From Streptomyces sp. R44 (lineage in GTDB: Bacteria; Actinomycetota; Actinomycetes; Streptomycetales; Streptomycetaceae), in the NCBI RefSeq assembly GCF_041053105.1, contig NZ_CP163444.1, forward strand, positions 6,138,001-6,202,000: a stretch of DNA of 64,000 bases, read 5' to 3'. The translations under genes and the position numbers were made by a program. Of the stretch, positions 14,864-22,752 are shown piece after piece (positions within the stretch are counted from its first letter, which is position 1; every line of letters starts with the position of its first letter). The notes beneath the pieces were generated by a model. It ran no database searches. It was not told where the DNA came from and saw only the letters and a program-made list of their open reading frames with translations.

Positions 14864-16378
14864 ATGAGCAACCGCTTCCAGGTGACGGACCGCTTCGCGG
14901 ACGGCGCGCAGTACATCGGCGGAAGGCTCCGCGCCGGAACCTCAGGTCAGGAACACAGCGTGATCGACCCGGCGACGGGCGAGAGCGTCTACACCTACGC
15001 CCTCGCCTCCACCGCGGACGTGGACGAGGCCGTCGCCGCCGCCAAGGCCGCCTTCCCCGGCTGGGCCGGAGCCACCCCGGGCGAGCGCTCCGACGCGCTG
15101 CACCGCCTCGCGGGCGTCCTCGCCGACTGGGCGGAGGACATCGCCCGGGTGGAGTCCCTCCAGTGCGGCAAGCCGCTCAAGCTCACCACCGAGTTCGACG
15201 TGCCCGGCACCATCGACAACACGGCCTTCTTCGCGGGGGCCGCCCGCCACCTCCAGGGCCAGTCGGCCGCCGAGTACACCGGCGACCACACCTCGTACAT
15301 CCGGCGCGAACCGATCGGCGTCGTCGGCTCCATCGCCCCCTGGAACTACCCGCTCCAGATGGCCGCCTGGAAGATCCTCCCGGCGATCGCCGCCGGCAAC
15401 ACGATCGTCCTGAAGCCCGCCGAGCTCACCCCGCTGACCTCGCTGATGTTCGCGATGGCGGCGAAGGAGGCCGGCATCCCCGACGGTGTCATCAACATCG
15501 TCAGCGGCTCCGGGCGGGTCGTCGGCGAGCACCTCGTCGGCCACCCCGACGTCGTCATGACCTCCTTCACCGGCTCCACCCCGGTCGGCAAGCGGGTCGC
15601 CGAGGTCGCCACCGCCACCGTGAAGCGGCTCCACCTCGAACTCGGCGGCAAGGCCCCGTTCCTCGTCTTCGACGACGCCGACCTGGAGGCCGCAGCCCAG
15701 GGCGCGGTCGCCGCCTCCCTCATCAACAGCGGCCAGGACTGCACCGCCGCCACGCGCGCGTACGTCCAGCGCCCGCTCTTCGACGCCTTCGTCGCCCGGG
15801 TCGCCGAGCTCATGGAGACCGTCCGCGTCGGCGACCCCTTCGCGCCCGGCACCGACCTCGGACCGCTCGTCAGCCACCGCCACCGCGACAGCGTCGCCGG
15901 CTTCGTCGAGCGCGCCCGCGGCTACGCCACGGTCGTCACCGGAGGCGAAGCCCCTGGTGGAGAGCTCAAGAACGGCGCATACTACCGTCCCACCCTGATC
16001 ATCGGCGCCGCGCAGGACAGCGAGGTCGTGCAGTCGGAGATCTTCGGTCCGGTCCTGGTGGCCCTGCCCTTCGACGGCGACGACGAGGGCATCCGGCTCG
16101 CCAACGACACCCCCTACGGCCTCGCGGCCTCCGCGTGGAGCCGGGACGTCTACCGGGCCAACCGTGCCACGCGGGAGATCAAGGCGGGATGTGTGTGGGT
16201 CAACGACCACATCCCGATCATCAGCGAGATGCCCCACGGCGGCACCAAGGCCTCCGGTTACGGAAAGGACATGTCGGCGTACTCCTTCGAGGAGTACACG
16301 CAGGTCAAGCACGTGATGTTCGACAACACCGCGGTCGCGGCGAAGGACTGGCACCGCACGATCTTCGGGGACCGATAG
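14864..16378 (+). CDS. Gamma-aminobutyraldehyde dehydrogenase-type ALDH (copy 2)
   Basis: 504 residues. General base E259 in ELGGKAP and catalytic C293 in NSGQDCTAATR match copy 1 at 3854, and APWNYP and GNTIVLKPAELTP are present. The likely reaction is oxidation of 4-aminobutyraldehyde (from putrescine via the neighbouring oxidase or aminotransferase) to GABA with NAD. It heads the likely operon with the substrate-binding protein, PotABC-type transporter and FAD oxidase. The ATG at 14,864 has GGAGAG upstream; an in-frame extension back to 14,549 runs through the divergent promoter region and is rejected. The substrate is inferred from context. Confidence 0.88.
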   Translation: MSNRFQVTDRFADGAQYIGGRLRAGTSGQEHSVIDPATGESVYTYALASTADVDEAVAAAKAAFPGWAGATPGERSDALHRLAGVLADWAEDIARVESLQCGKPLKLTTEFDVPGTIDNTAFFAGAARHLQGQSAAEYTGDHTSYIRREPIGVVGSIAPWNYPLQMAAWKILPAIAAGNTIVLKPAELTPLTSLMFAMAAKEAGIPDGVINIVSGSGRVVGEHLVGHPDVVMTSFTGSTPVGKRVAEVATATVKRLHLELGGKAPFLVFDDADLEAAAQGAVAASLINSGQDCTAATRAYVQRPLFDAFVARVAELMETVRVGDPFAPGTDLGPLVSHRHRDSVAGFVERARGYATVVTGGEAPGGELKNGAYYRPTLIIGAAQDSEVVQSEIFGPVLVALPFDGDDEGIRLANDTPYGLAASAWSRDVYRANRATREIKAGCVWVNDHIPIISEMPHGGTKASGYGKDMSAYSFEEYTQVKHVMFDNTAVAAKDWHRTIFGDR

Positions 16379-16427
16379 CAACTCGCCGCCCGACCAGCGG
16401 CCCACTCATCCCGAAAGGGCACAGCGC

Positions 16428-17675
16428 ATGGAGCAGTACGAGCCCGACAGCCTGTCCGCCGCGCAGCTGGCGGCGATACGGCGGAGCATGACGAGCGGCC
16501 GGGGCGCCCTCAGCCGTCGTTCGATGCTGCGCGCGGGCGGGGTCGGCGCGCTCACGGTCGGCGGGCTCGCCGGCCTGAGCGCCTGTGGCATCCCGCCGGC
16601 CAAGCGGGAGGGCAACGGCCCCGCATCCATCGACGCGTCGGCCAAGGAGAAGAGCGTCGCCTTCTCCAACTGGACCGAGTACATGGACGTCAGCGAGGAC
16701 GAGAAGTCCCGCCCCACCCTGGAGGCGTTCGCCAAACGCACCGGGATCAAGGTCAAGTACACCGAGGACATCAACGACAACGTCGAGTTCTTCGGCAAGA
16801 TCAAGCCGCAGCTCGCGGCCGGCCAGGACACCGGCCGCGACCTGATCTGCGTCACCGACTGGCTCGCCGCCCGCATCATCCGGCTCGGCTGGGCGCAGAA
16901 GCTCGACCCGGCCAACCTGCCCAACGCGTACGCGAACCTCTCCTCGCAGTTCCGCCGCCCCGACTGGGACCCGGGCCGGTCCTACTCGTACCCGTGGACG
17001 GGCATCTCGACCGTCATCGCGTACAACTCCAAGGCGACCGGCGGCAAGAAGGTCGACTCCGTCACCCAGCTCCTCGACGACCCCGCGCTCAAGGGCCGGG
17101 TCGGCTTCCTCACCGAGATGCGCGACTCCGTCGGCATGACCCTGCTCGACATGGGCAAGGACCCGGGGAACTTCACCGACGCCGACTACGACGCGGCGAT
17201 CGGCCGCCTCCAGAAGGGGGTCGACAAGAAGCAGATCCGCCGCTTCACCGGCAACGACTACACCTCCGACCTGGACAAGGGCGACATCGCGGCCTGCCTC
17301 GCCTGGGCCGGCGACATCATCCAGCTCCAGGCGGACAACCCGGACATCAAGTACTCCATCCCGTCCGCCGGATACATCACCTCCAGCGACAACCTGCTCG
17401 TCCCCGCGCAGGCCCGGCACAAGACGAACGCCGAGAAGCTCATCGACTACTACTACGAGCTGCCCGTCGCCGCCCAGCTCGCCGCGTACATCAACTACGT
17501 CTGCCCCGTCGACGGGGTGAAGGACGAGCTCGCCAAGATCGACCCCGAGCTCGCGAACAACACGCTGATCCTCCCGGACAAGGCCATGGCCAAGAAGTCG
17601 CACGCCTTCCGCTCGCTCACCAGCGCGGAGGAGACGGCGTACGAGGAGAAGTTCGCCAAGCTCATCGGCGCCTGA
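16428..17675 (+). CDS. Spermidine/putrescine ABC transporter substrate-binding lipoprotein
   Basis: 415 residues. A polar leader of about 25 residues precedes a twin-arginine signal (SRRSMLRAGGVGALTVGG) with lipobox LSAC, so the protein is probably Tat-exported and anchored outside the membrane. The PotD-like body has FSNWTEYMDV and RRFTGNDYTSDL, and near the C-terminus NYVCPVDGV. It is 49 bases after ALDH copy 2 and 43 bases before the ATPase gene. It is therefore the dedicated binding protein of this PotABC-type importer. It is clearly paralogous to the orphan binding protein at 5434. Polyamine specificity is from the family. Confidence 0.92.
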   Translation: MEQYEPDSLSAAQLAAIRRSMTSGRGALSRRSMLRAGGVGALTVGGLAGLSACGIPPAKREGNGPASIDASAKEKSVAFSNWTEYMDVSEDEKSRPTLEAFAKRTGIKVKYTEDINDNVEFFGKIKPQLAAGQDTGRDLICVTDWLAARIIRLGWAQKLDPANLPNAYANLSSQFRRPDWDPGRSYSYPWTGISTVIAYNSKATGGKKVDSVTQLLDDPALKGRVGFLTEMRDSVGMTLLDMGKDPGNFTDADYDAAIGRLQKGVDKKQIRRFTGNDYTSDLDKGDIAACLAWAGDIIQLQADNPDIKYSIPSAGYITSSDNLLVPAQARHKTNAEKLIDYYYELPVAAQLAAYINYVCPVDGVKDELAKIDPELANNTLILPDKAMAKKSHAFRSLTSAEETAYEEKFAKLIGA

Positions 17676-17718
17676 GTCCGGCCTCGTCCACCTCTCTCAC
17701 TCCCTGGGACCGCAACCC

Positions 17719-18885
17719 ATGACTGACAACACCACCGGCGGCGACGTCCGTCTCACCGGGATCAGCAAGTCGTACGGCTCCTTCCACGCCGTCCACCCAC
17801 TCGACCTCACCGTCCCGCAGGGCTCCTTCTTCGCCCTGCTCGGCGCCTCCGGCTGCGGCAAGACCACCACGCTGCGCATGATCGCCGGCCTGGAGGACCC
17901 GACCACCGGCACCGTCTTCCTCGGCGACCGGGACGTCACCGACCTCCCGCCGTACAAGCGGCCGGTCAACACCGTCTTCCAGTCCTACGCGCTCTTCCCG
18001 CACATGGACATCTTCGAGAACATCGCCTTCGGCCTGCGCCGCCGCGGCATCAAGTCGGTGAAGAAGCAGGTCGACGAGATGATCGACCTGGTCCAGCTCG
18101 GCGAGCACGCCCACAAGAAGCCGCACCAGCTCTCCGGCGGCCAGCAGCAGCGCGTCGCCGTCGCCCGCGCGCTCATCAACCACCCGCAGGTGCTGCTCCT
18201 CGACGAGCCGCTCGGCGCCCTCGACCTCAAGCTGCGCCGCCAGATGCAGCTGGAGCTCAAGCGGATCCAGACCGAGGTCGGCATCACCTTCGTGCACGTC
18301 ACCCACGACCAGGAGGAGGCCATGACGATGGCCGACCAGGTCGCGGTGATGAACGGCGGCCGGGTCGAGCAGCTCGGCGCCCCCGCCGACCTGTACGAGA
18401 ACCCGCAGACCACCTTCGTCGCCAACTTCCTCGGCACCTCGAACCTCATCGAGGCCGAGGTCCTGGAGACAGGCTCCGATGTGCTCGTCACGGCCGGCGG
18501 CGGCAAGCTCAGGGTCCCCGGCGACCGCTGTACCTCCGCCGTCCGCCAGGGCGGGAAGGTCCTCGTAGGTGTCCGCCCCGAGAAGATCTCGCTCGCGCAC
18601 GCCGACGACGCGGGCTCGATCGCCGACGGCCGCAACCGGGTGACCGGCCGGATCGTCGACTCCTCCTTCATCGGCGTCTCCACCCAGTACGTGGTGAACT
18701 CGCCGGCGGGCGCCGAACTCCAGGTGTACGAGCAGAACATCGAGCGCGACGCGCGGCTGCGCCCCGGCGCCGAGGTCGTCCTGCACTGGAATCCGGCCCA
18801 CACCTTCGGGCTCGACGCGACGCAGTCCCTCTTTGCTGGGACGACGGGCGACGCGGGCGTGGAGACGGTGGAGGACGCCTCGTGA
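17719..18885 (+). CDS. potA: Polyamine ABC transporter ATP-binding protein (PotA-like)
   Basis: 388 residues. Walker A GASGCGKTTTLR near residues 39-50, Q-loop FQSYALFPHM, signature LSGGQQQRVAVARAL, Walker B VLLLDEPLGALD and switch HVTHDQEEAMTMAD are all intact. A C-terminal TOBE-type domain (from about residue 270, VLVGVRPEKISL) is typical of the PotA/MalK branch. It energises import through the two permeases encoded downstream. Its stop overlaps the GTG of the next gene by four bases (GTGA), so translation is coupled. Confidence 0.94.
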   Translation: MTDNTTGGDVRLTGISKSYGSFHAVHPLDLTVPQGSFFALLGASGCGKTTTLRMIAGLEDPTTGTVFLGDRDVTDLPPYKRPVNTVFQSYALFPHMDIFENIAFGLRRRGIKSVKKQVDEMIDLVQLGEHAHKKPHQLSGGQQQRVAVARALINHPQVLLLDEPLGALDLKLRRQMQLELKRIQTEVGITFVHVTHDQEEAMTMADQVAVMNGGRVEQLGAPADLYENPQTTFVANFLGTSNLIEAEVLETGSDVLVTAGGGKLRVPGDRCTSAVRQGGKVLVGVRPEKISLAHADDAGSIADGRNRVTGRIVDSSFIGVSTQYVVNSPAGAELQVYEQNIERDARLRPGAEVVLHWNPAHTFGLDATQSLFAGTTGDAGVETVEDAS

Positions 18886-19811
18886 CCGCGACCCTGACGA
18901 AGGAGGCTCCGGGGCCGGTCGAAGAACCGGTTCTGCGCAAGCCCTCCACGCGCAAGCGGCTCGTCCCGTACTGGCTGCTGCTGCCCGGCATCGTCTGGCT
19001 GCTCGTCTTCTTCGCGCTGCCGATGATCTACCAGGCCTCCACCTCGGTGCAGACCGGCTCCCTGGAGAAGGGCTTCGAGGTCACCTGGCACTTCCAGACC
19101 TACTGGGACGCCTTCCAGGAGTACTGGCCGCAGTTCGTCCGCTCCCTGCTGTACGCCGGGACCGCGACCCTGCTCTGCCTGCTGCTCGGCTACCCGCTCG
19201 CGTACCTGATCGCCTTCAAGGCCGGCCGCTGGCGGAACCTGCTCCTCGTCCTCGTCATCGCGCCGTTCTTCACCAGCTTCCTCATCCGCACGCTCGCGTG
19301 GAAGACGATCCTGGCCGACGACAGCGTGGTGGTGCAGGCGCTCAACGCCCTGCACTTCCTGGACGTCACCAGCTGGCTCGGCTGGACCGAGGGCGACCGC
19401 GTCCTCGCCACCCCGATGGCCGTGGTCTGCGGTCTCACGTACAACTTCCTGCCCTTCATGATCCTGCCCCTCTACACCTCCCTGGAGCGGATCGACGGCC
19501 GGCTGCACGAGGCCGCGCAGGACCTGTACGCCTCCCCGGCGACCACCTTCCGCAAGGTGACCTTCCCGCTGTCGATGCCCGGCGTCGTCTCCGGCACGCT
19601 GCTCACCTTCATCCCGGCGAGCGGCGACTACGTCAACGCCGAACTGCTGGGCTCGACCGACACCAAGATGGTCGGCAACGTCATCCAGTCGCAGTTCCTG
19701 CGCGTCCTCGACTACCCGACGGCGGCCGCGCTCTCCTTCATCCTCATGGCGATCGTGCTCGGCATGGTCACCGTGTACATCCGCCGTGCCGGAACGGAGG
19801 ACCTGGTCTGA
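18882..19811 (+). CDS. potB: Polyamine ABC transporter permease (PotB-like)
   Basis: 309 residues. After a polar N-terminus there are about six membrane helices, starting with WLLLPGIVWLLVFFALPMIY. The permease coupling helix EAAQDLYASPATTFRKVTFP is the EAA motif that contacts the ATPase. It forms the membrane channel with the next gene product. The GTG start is inside the ATPase stop, and its own TGA overlaps the ATG of the next permease by one base. Confidence 0.92.
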   Translation: MTATLTKEAPGPVEEPVLRKPSTRKRLVPYWLLLPGIVWLLVFFALPMIYQASTSVQTGSLEKGFEVTWHFQTYWDAFQEYWPQFVRSLLYAGTATLLCLLLGYPLAYLIAFKAGRWRNLLLVLVIAPFFTSFLIRTLAWKTILADDSVVVQALNALHFLDVTSWLGWTEGDRVLATPMAVVCGLTYNFLPFMILPLYTSLERIDGRLHEAAQDLYASPATTFRKVTFPLSMPGVVSGTLLTFIPASGDYVNAELLGSTDTKMVGNVIQSQFLRVLDYPTAAALSFILMAIVLGMVTVYIRRAGTEDLV

Positions 19812-20605
19812 TGCGCTGGATCCGCAAGAACCTGGTCGTCATCGCGGGCCTGCTGACGCTCGCGTACATGATCCTGCCGAACCTCGTGGTGATGGCGTTC
19901 TCCTTCAACAGGCCGAAGGGACGCTTCAACTACTCCTGGCAGGAGTTCTCCCTCGACGCCTGGAAGGACCCCTGCGGCGTCGCCGACATGTGCGAGTCGC
20001 TCTCGCTCTCGCTCCAGCTCGCCGCCTGGGCGACGCTCGGCGCCGTCCTCCTCGGCACGATGATCGCCTTCGCGCTGGTCCGCTACCGCTTCCGGGCGCG
20101 CGGCGCGATCAACTCGCTGATCTTCCTGCCGATGGCGATGCCCGAGGTCGTCATGGCCGCCTCGCTGCTCACGCTCTTCCTCAACATGGGCATCGAGCTG
20201 GGCTTCTGGACGGTCCTGATCGCCCACATCATGTTCTGTCTGTCGTTCGTCGTGACGGCGGTCAAGGCCCGGGTCATGTCCATGGACCCGCGCCTGGAGG
20301 AGGCCGCGCGCGACCTCTACGCGGGACCGACGCAGACCTTCCTGCGCGTGACCCTGCCGATCGCCGCGCCCGGCATCGCCGCCGGCGCACTGCTCGCCTT
20401 CGCGCTCTCGTTCGACGACTTCATCATCACCAACTTCAACGCGGGCTCCACCGTCACCTTCCCCATGTTCGTCTGGGGCTCGGCGCAGCGCGGAACCCCC
20501 GTTCAGATCAACGTCATCGGCACCGCGATGTTCGTCCTCGCGGTACTGATGGTCGCGGCCGGGCAGATCATCACGAACCGGCGCAAGAAAACAGCAACGG
20601 CCTGA
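19811..20605 (+). CDS. potC: Polyamine ABC transporter permease (PotC-like)
   Basis: 264 residues. Six predicted membrane helices begin with NLVVIAGLLTLAYMILPNLV. The EAA loop EEAARDLYAGPTQTFLRVTL and the following FALSFDDFIITNF segment are typical of PotC permeases. The ATG overlaps the PotB-like stop (TGATG), so the two half-channels should be made in equal amounts. It is followed 37 bases later by the FAD oxidase start, keeping uptake and oxidation in one operon. Confidence 0.92.
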   Translation: MRWIRKNLVVIAGLLTLAYMILPNLVVMAFSFNRPKGRFNYSWQEFSLDAWKDPCGVADMCESLSLSLQLAAWATLGAVLLGTMIAFALVRYRFRARGAINSLIFLPMAMPEVVMAASLLTLFLNMGIELGFWTVLIAHIMFCLSFVVTAVKARVMSMDPRLEEAARDLYAGPTQTFLRVTLPIAAPGIAAGALLAFALSFDDFIITNFNAGSTVTFPMFVWGSAQRGTPVQINVIGTAMFVLAVLMVAAGQIITNRRKKTATA

Positions 20606-20642
20606 GCGGAAGACGCCTCAGGCACCGAAGGAGTTGGAAACC

Positions 20643-22061
20643 ATGGCCCCAGTCGCCATGCGTCTCGCTGCACAATCTCTCTCCGACGCCCAGCCCGTCC
20701 CCTTCTGGCTGGAAGACCCCGGCAAGCCCGGAGCCCTGCCCGCCCTCACCGGCACCGAGACGTGCGATCTTCTCGTGGTCGGCGGCGGATACAGCGGACT
20801 GTGGACCGCGCTCCTCGCCAAGGAGCGCGACCCCTCCCGGGATGTCGTACTGATCGAAGGCCGCGAGGTGGGCTGGGCCGCCTCGGGCCGCAACGGAGGC
20901 TTCTGCGCGGCCTCCCTCACCCACGGCTTCGGCAACGGCCTCGCCCGCTGGCCGGGCGAGCTGCCGAAGCTGGAGCGGATGGGCGAGCGCAACCTCGACG
21001 CCATCGAGGAGACCGTCGCCCGCCATGGGATCGACTGCGACTTCGAGCGCACCGGCGAGATCGACGTCGCCACCGAGCCGTACCAGGTGGAGGAGCTCCA
21101 CGCGTGGTACGAGGAGGCCGGCCGGCTCGGTCTGGCCGAGGGCCTGGAGTTCCTGGACCGGGACGCCGTGCGGGCCGAGGTCGACTCGCCGACCTTCCTC
21201 GGCGGCATGTGGGACAAGCGCGGCGTCGCCATGCTCCACCCCGCCAAGCTGGCCTGGGGCCTGAAGCGGGCCTGTCTCGACCTGGGCGTCCGGATCTACG
21301 AGAACACCCCGGGCCTCCAACTGGTCTCGGTGGGCGCCGGGATGGGCGTCCGCACCCCGTACGGCAAGGTCGTCGCCCGCCGGGTCGCGCTCGGCACCAA
21401 CGTCTTCCCGTCGCTGGTCAGGCGCGTCCGGGCGTACACCGTCCCGGTCTACGACTACGCCCTGATGACCGAGCCGCTCAGCGCCGAGCAGCTCGCCTCG
21501 GTCGGCTGGAAGAACCGTCAGGGCCTCGGCGACTCCGCCAACCAGTTCCACTACTTCCGGATCACCGCCGACCACCGCATCCTGTGGGGCGGCTACGACG
21601 CGGTGTACCCGTACGGCGGCAAGGTCAGCGCCGAGATGGACCACCGCCCGGAGACGTACCTGAAGCTCGCCGAGCACTTCTTCCGCTGCTTCCCGCAGCT
21701 GGAGGGGCTCCGCTTCAGCCACGCCTGGGGCGGCGCGATCGACACCTGCTCGCGCTTCTCGGCCTTCTTCGGCACGGCCCACCAGGGGAAGGTGGCGTAC
21801 GCGGCCGGGTTCACCGGCCTCGGCGTCGGCGCCACCCGCTTCGGCGGGGACGTGATGCTCGACCTCCTCGCGGGGGAGCGCACCGAGCGCACCGACCTGG
21901 AGATGGTCCGCTCCAAGCCGCTGCCGTTCCCGCCCGAGCCGGTGGCCTGGGCCGGTATCGGCATCACCAAGTGGTCGCTGGCCCGTGCCGACGAGAACGG
22001 CGGCCGGCGCAACCTGTGGCTCAAGGCCATGGACCGGCTCGGCCTCGGCTTCGACAGCTGA
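20643..22061 (+). CDS. FAD-dependent amine oxidase (PuuB / DadA-like)
   Basis: 472 residues. The dinucleotide-binding motif VVGGGYSGLWTALLAK is followed by GREVGWAASGRNGGF, typical of the DAO family containing gamma-glutamylputrescine oxidase PuuB. A C-terminal FAD contact is in GLGVGATRFGGD. It would oxidise putrescine, gamma-glutamylputrescine or a related amine to the aldehyde used by the ALDH at the head of the operon. The ATG at 20,643 has GAAGGAG nine bases upstream, better than a TTG at 20,634. The last gene of the polyamine operon. The exact substrate (free or glutamylated) is not evident from sequence. Confidence 0.88.
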   Translation: MAPVAMRLAAQSLSDAQPVPFWLEDPGKPGALPALTGTETCDLLVVGGGYSGLWTALLAKERDPSRDVVLIEGREVGWAASGRNGGFCAASLTHGFGNGLARWPGELPKLERMGERNLDAIEETVARHGIDCDFERTGEIDVATEPYQVEELHAWYEEAGRLGLAEGLEFLDRDAVRAEVDSPTFLGGMWDKRGVAMLHPAKLAWGLKRACLDLGVRIYENTPGLQLVSVGAGMGVRTPYGKVVARRVALGTNVFPSLVRRVRAYTVPVYDYALMTEPLSAEQLASVGWKNRQGLGDSANQFHYFRITADHRILWGGYDAVYPYGGKVSAEMDHRPETYLKLAEHFFRCFPQLEGLRFSHAWGGAIDTCSRFSAFFGTAHQGKVAYAAGFTGLGVGATRFGGDVMLDLLAGERTERTDLEMVRSKPLPFPPEPVAWAGIGITKWSLARADENGGRRNLWLKAMDRLGLGFDS

Positions 22062-22068
22062 GTTCCGA

Positions 22069-22084
22069 TGTGACGCAGGTCACA
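22069..22084. promoter_or_regulatory. Perfect Crp-type binding site
   Basis: TGTGACGCAGGTCACA fits the cyclic-AMP receptor protein consensus TGTGA-N6-TCACA perfectly, and Streptomyces Crp recognises sites of this type. It starts 8 bases after the FAD oxidase stop and about 92 bases upstream of the gene at 22,176. It could control that gene, or act on readthrough from the polyamine operon. Confidence 0.65.
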
Positions 22085-22111
22085 ACCGGCTGGTAGTCGA
22101 AGCCGCGTAAG

Positions 22112-22196
22112 AGAAGCCCCCGTACCCGCTCTCTCCGGATGGACATCGAGTCCACACGGAGAGGAGAACGTCGCGATGACTGGTACGGGGGCTTCT
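22112..22196 (+). promoter_or_regulatory. Nested inverted repeat enclosing ribosome site and start codon
   Basis: A perfect 15-bp inverted repeat (22112-22126, AGAAGCCCCCGTACC, with 22182-22196) encloses a second inverted repeat CTCTCCG/CGGAGAG (22131-22137 with 22157-22163) and a third TGGAC/GTCCA (22140-22144 with 22150-22154). The purine tract at 22159-22166, the ribosome-binding site, falls in the middle stem, and the ATG at 22176 lies inside the outer stem. In RNA this would bury the translation start, so it is a candidate regulatory structure. Confidence 0.6.
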
Positions 22197-22655
22197 GGCG
22201 CCAAGGCCGCGGTGGAGTGGCTTGCCTCGGTCGCGCCGGATCCCGAGTCCTGCCGGTGGGAGTGGGAGCGCAACCCCCACGGGGTCGCGCTGCTGCCCGC
22301 CGGCAGGCGCTGGGACGTGCTGATCCTGCCGGGGGAGCTCGGCTATCCCACGCTCGACGTGCTGACCCGGCTCGTGGACCGGCCCGGCCCGGTCCTGGCC
22401 GACTTCGGCGAGGCCCGGATGGGCTTCTTCGTCCCCCCGGGAACCGCCGCCCGCTGGCTCGGCACCGGGGTGCGCGGCGCGGGCTCCGGCACCTGGATCG
22501 TCGTCCCGTACCCGGGTCGGGTGACCGGTGCGGCGCGCTGGCTGGTGGCGCCGGACGGTCTGGGCACCCTCACCGACGCCTCGCTCCTGGAGCTGGCGAT
22601 GCACGAGGCGGCGGGCCAACTGGCCAGGGGGGAAAGGGGAGACGCCGGGACCTGA
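22176..22655 (+). CDS. Hypothetical protein, possibly related to the Prim-Pol-like fold
   Basis: 159 residues, no membrane segment or signal. I do not recognise a defined family. HGVALLPAGRRWDVLILPGE and the later MGFFVPPGTAARW and WIVVPYPGRV resemble the C-terminal half of Streptomyces proteins annotated as bifunctional primase/polymerase-like, but no catalytic acidic triad is obvious. The ATG follows GAGAGGAG, and both lie inside a nested inverted repeat that could hide the start. A perfect Crp-type site is about 92 bases upstream. The protein may be small, regulated and accessory; the function is unknown. Confidence 0.7.
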   Translation: MTGTGASGAKAAVEWLASVAPDPESCRWEWERNPHGVALLPAGRRWDVLILPGELGYPTLDVLTRLVDRPGPVLADFGEARMGFFVPPGTAARWLGTGVRGAGSGTWIVVPYPGRVTGAARWLVAPDGLGTLTDASLLELAMHEAAGQLARGERGDAGT

Positions 22656-22681
22656 CTCGGACCCGGTGCCGGGCAGAGGTC

Positions 22682-22710
22682 TTGACCACTCGATTGGTCT
22701 GGACCATGCT
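22682..22710 (+). promoter_or_regulatory. DasR-type (dre) operator within the chitinase promoter
   Basis: TGGTCTGGACCA (22695-22706) lies in a 16-base near-palindrome (22693-22708) very close to the dre consensus ACTGGTCTAGACCACT of the GntR-family N-acetylglucosamine regulator DasR. It sits between a -35 like TTGACC (22682-22687) and a -10 like CATGCT (22705-22710), spacing 17. Repression by DasR, relieved by glucosamine-6-phosphate, would make the chitinase respond to chitin breakdown. Confidence 0.75.
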
Positions 22711-22752
22711 GTGGCGCGCTCCACCTCGATTCCCCCACCCCCGGAGGCAGTT

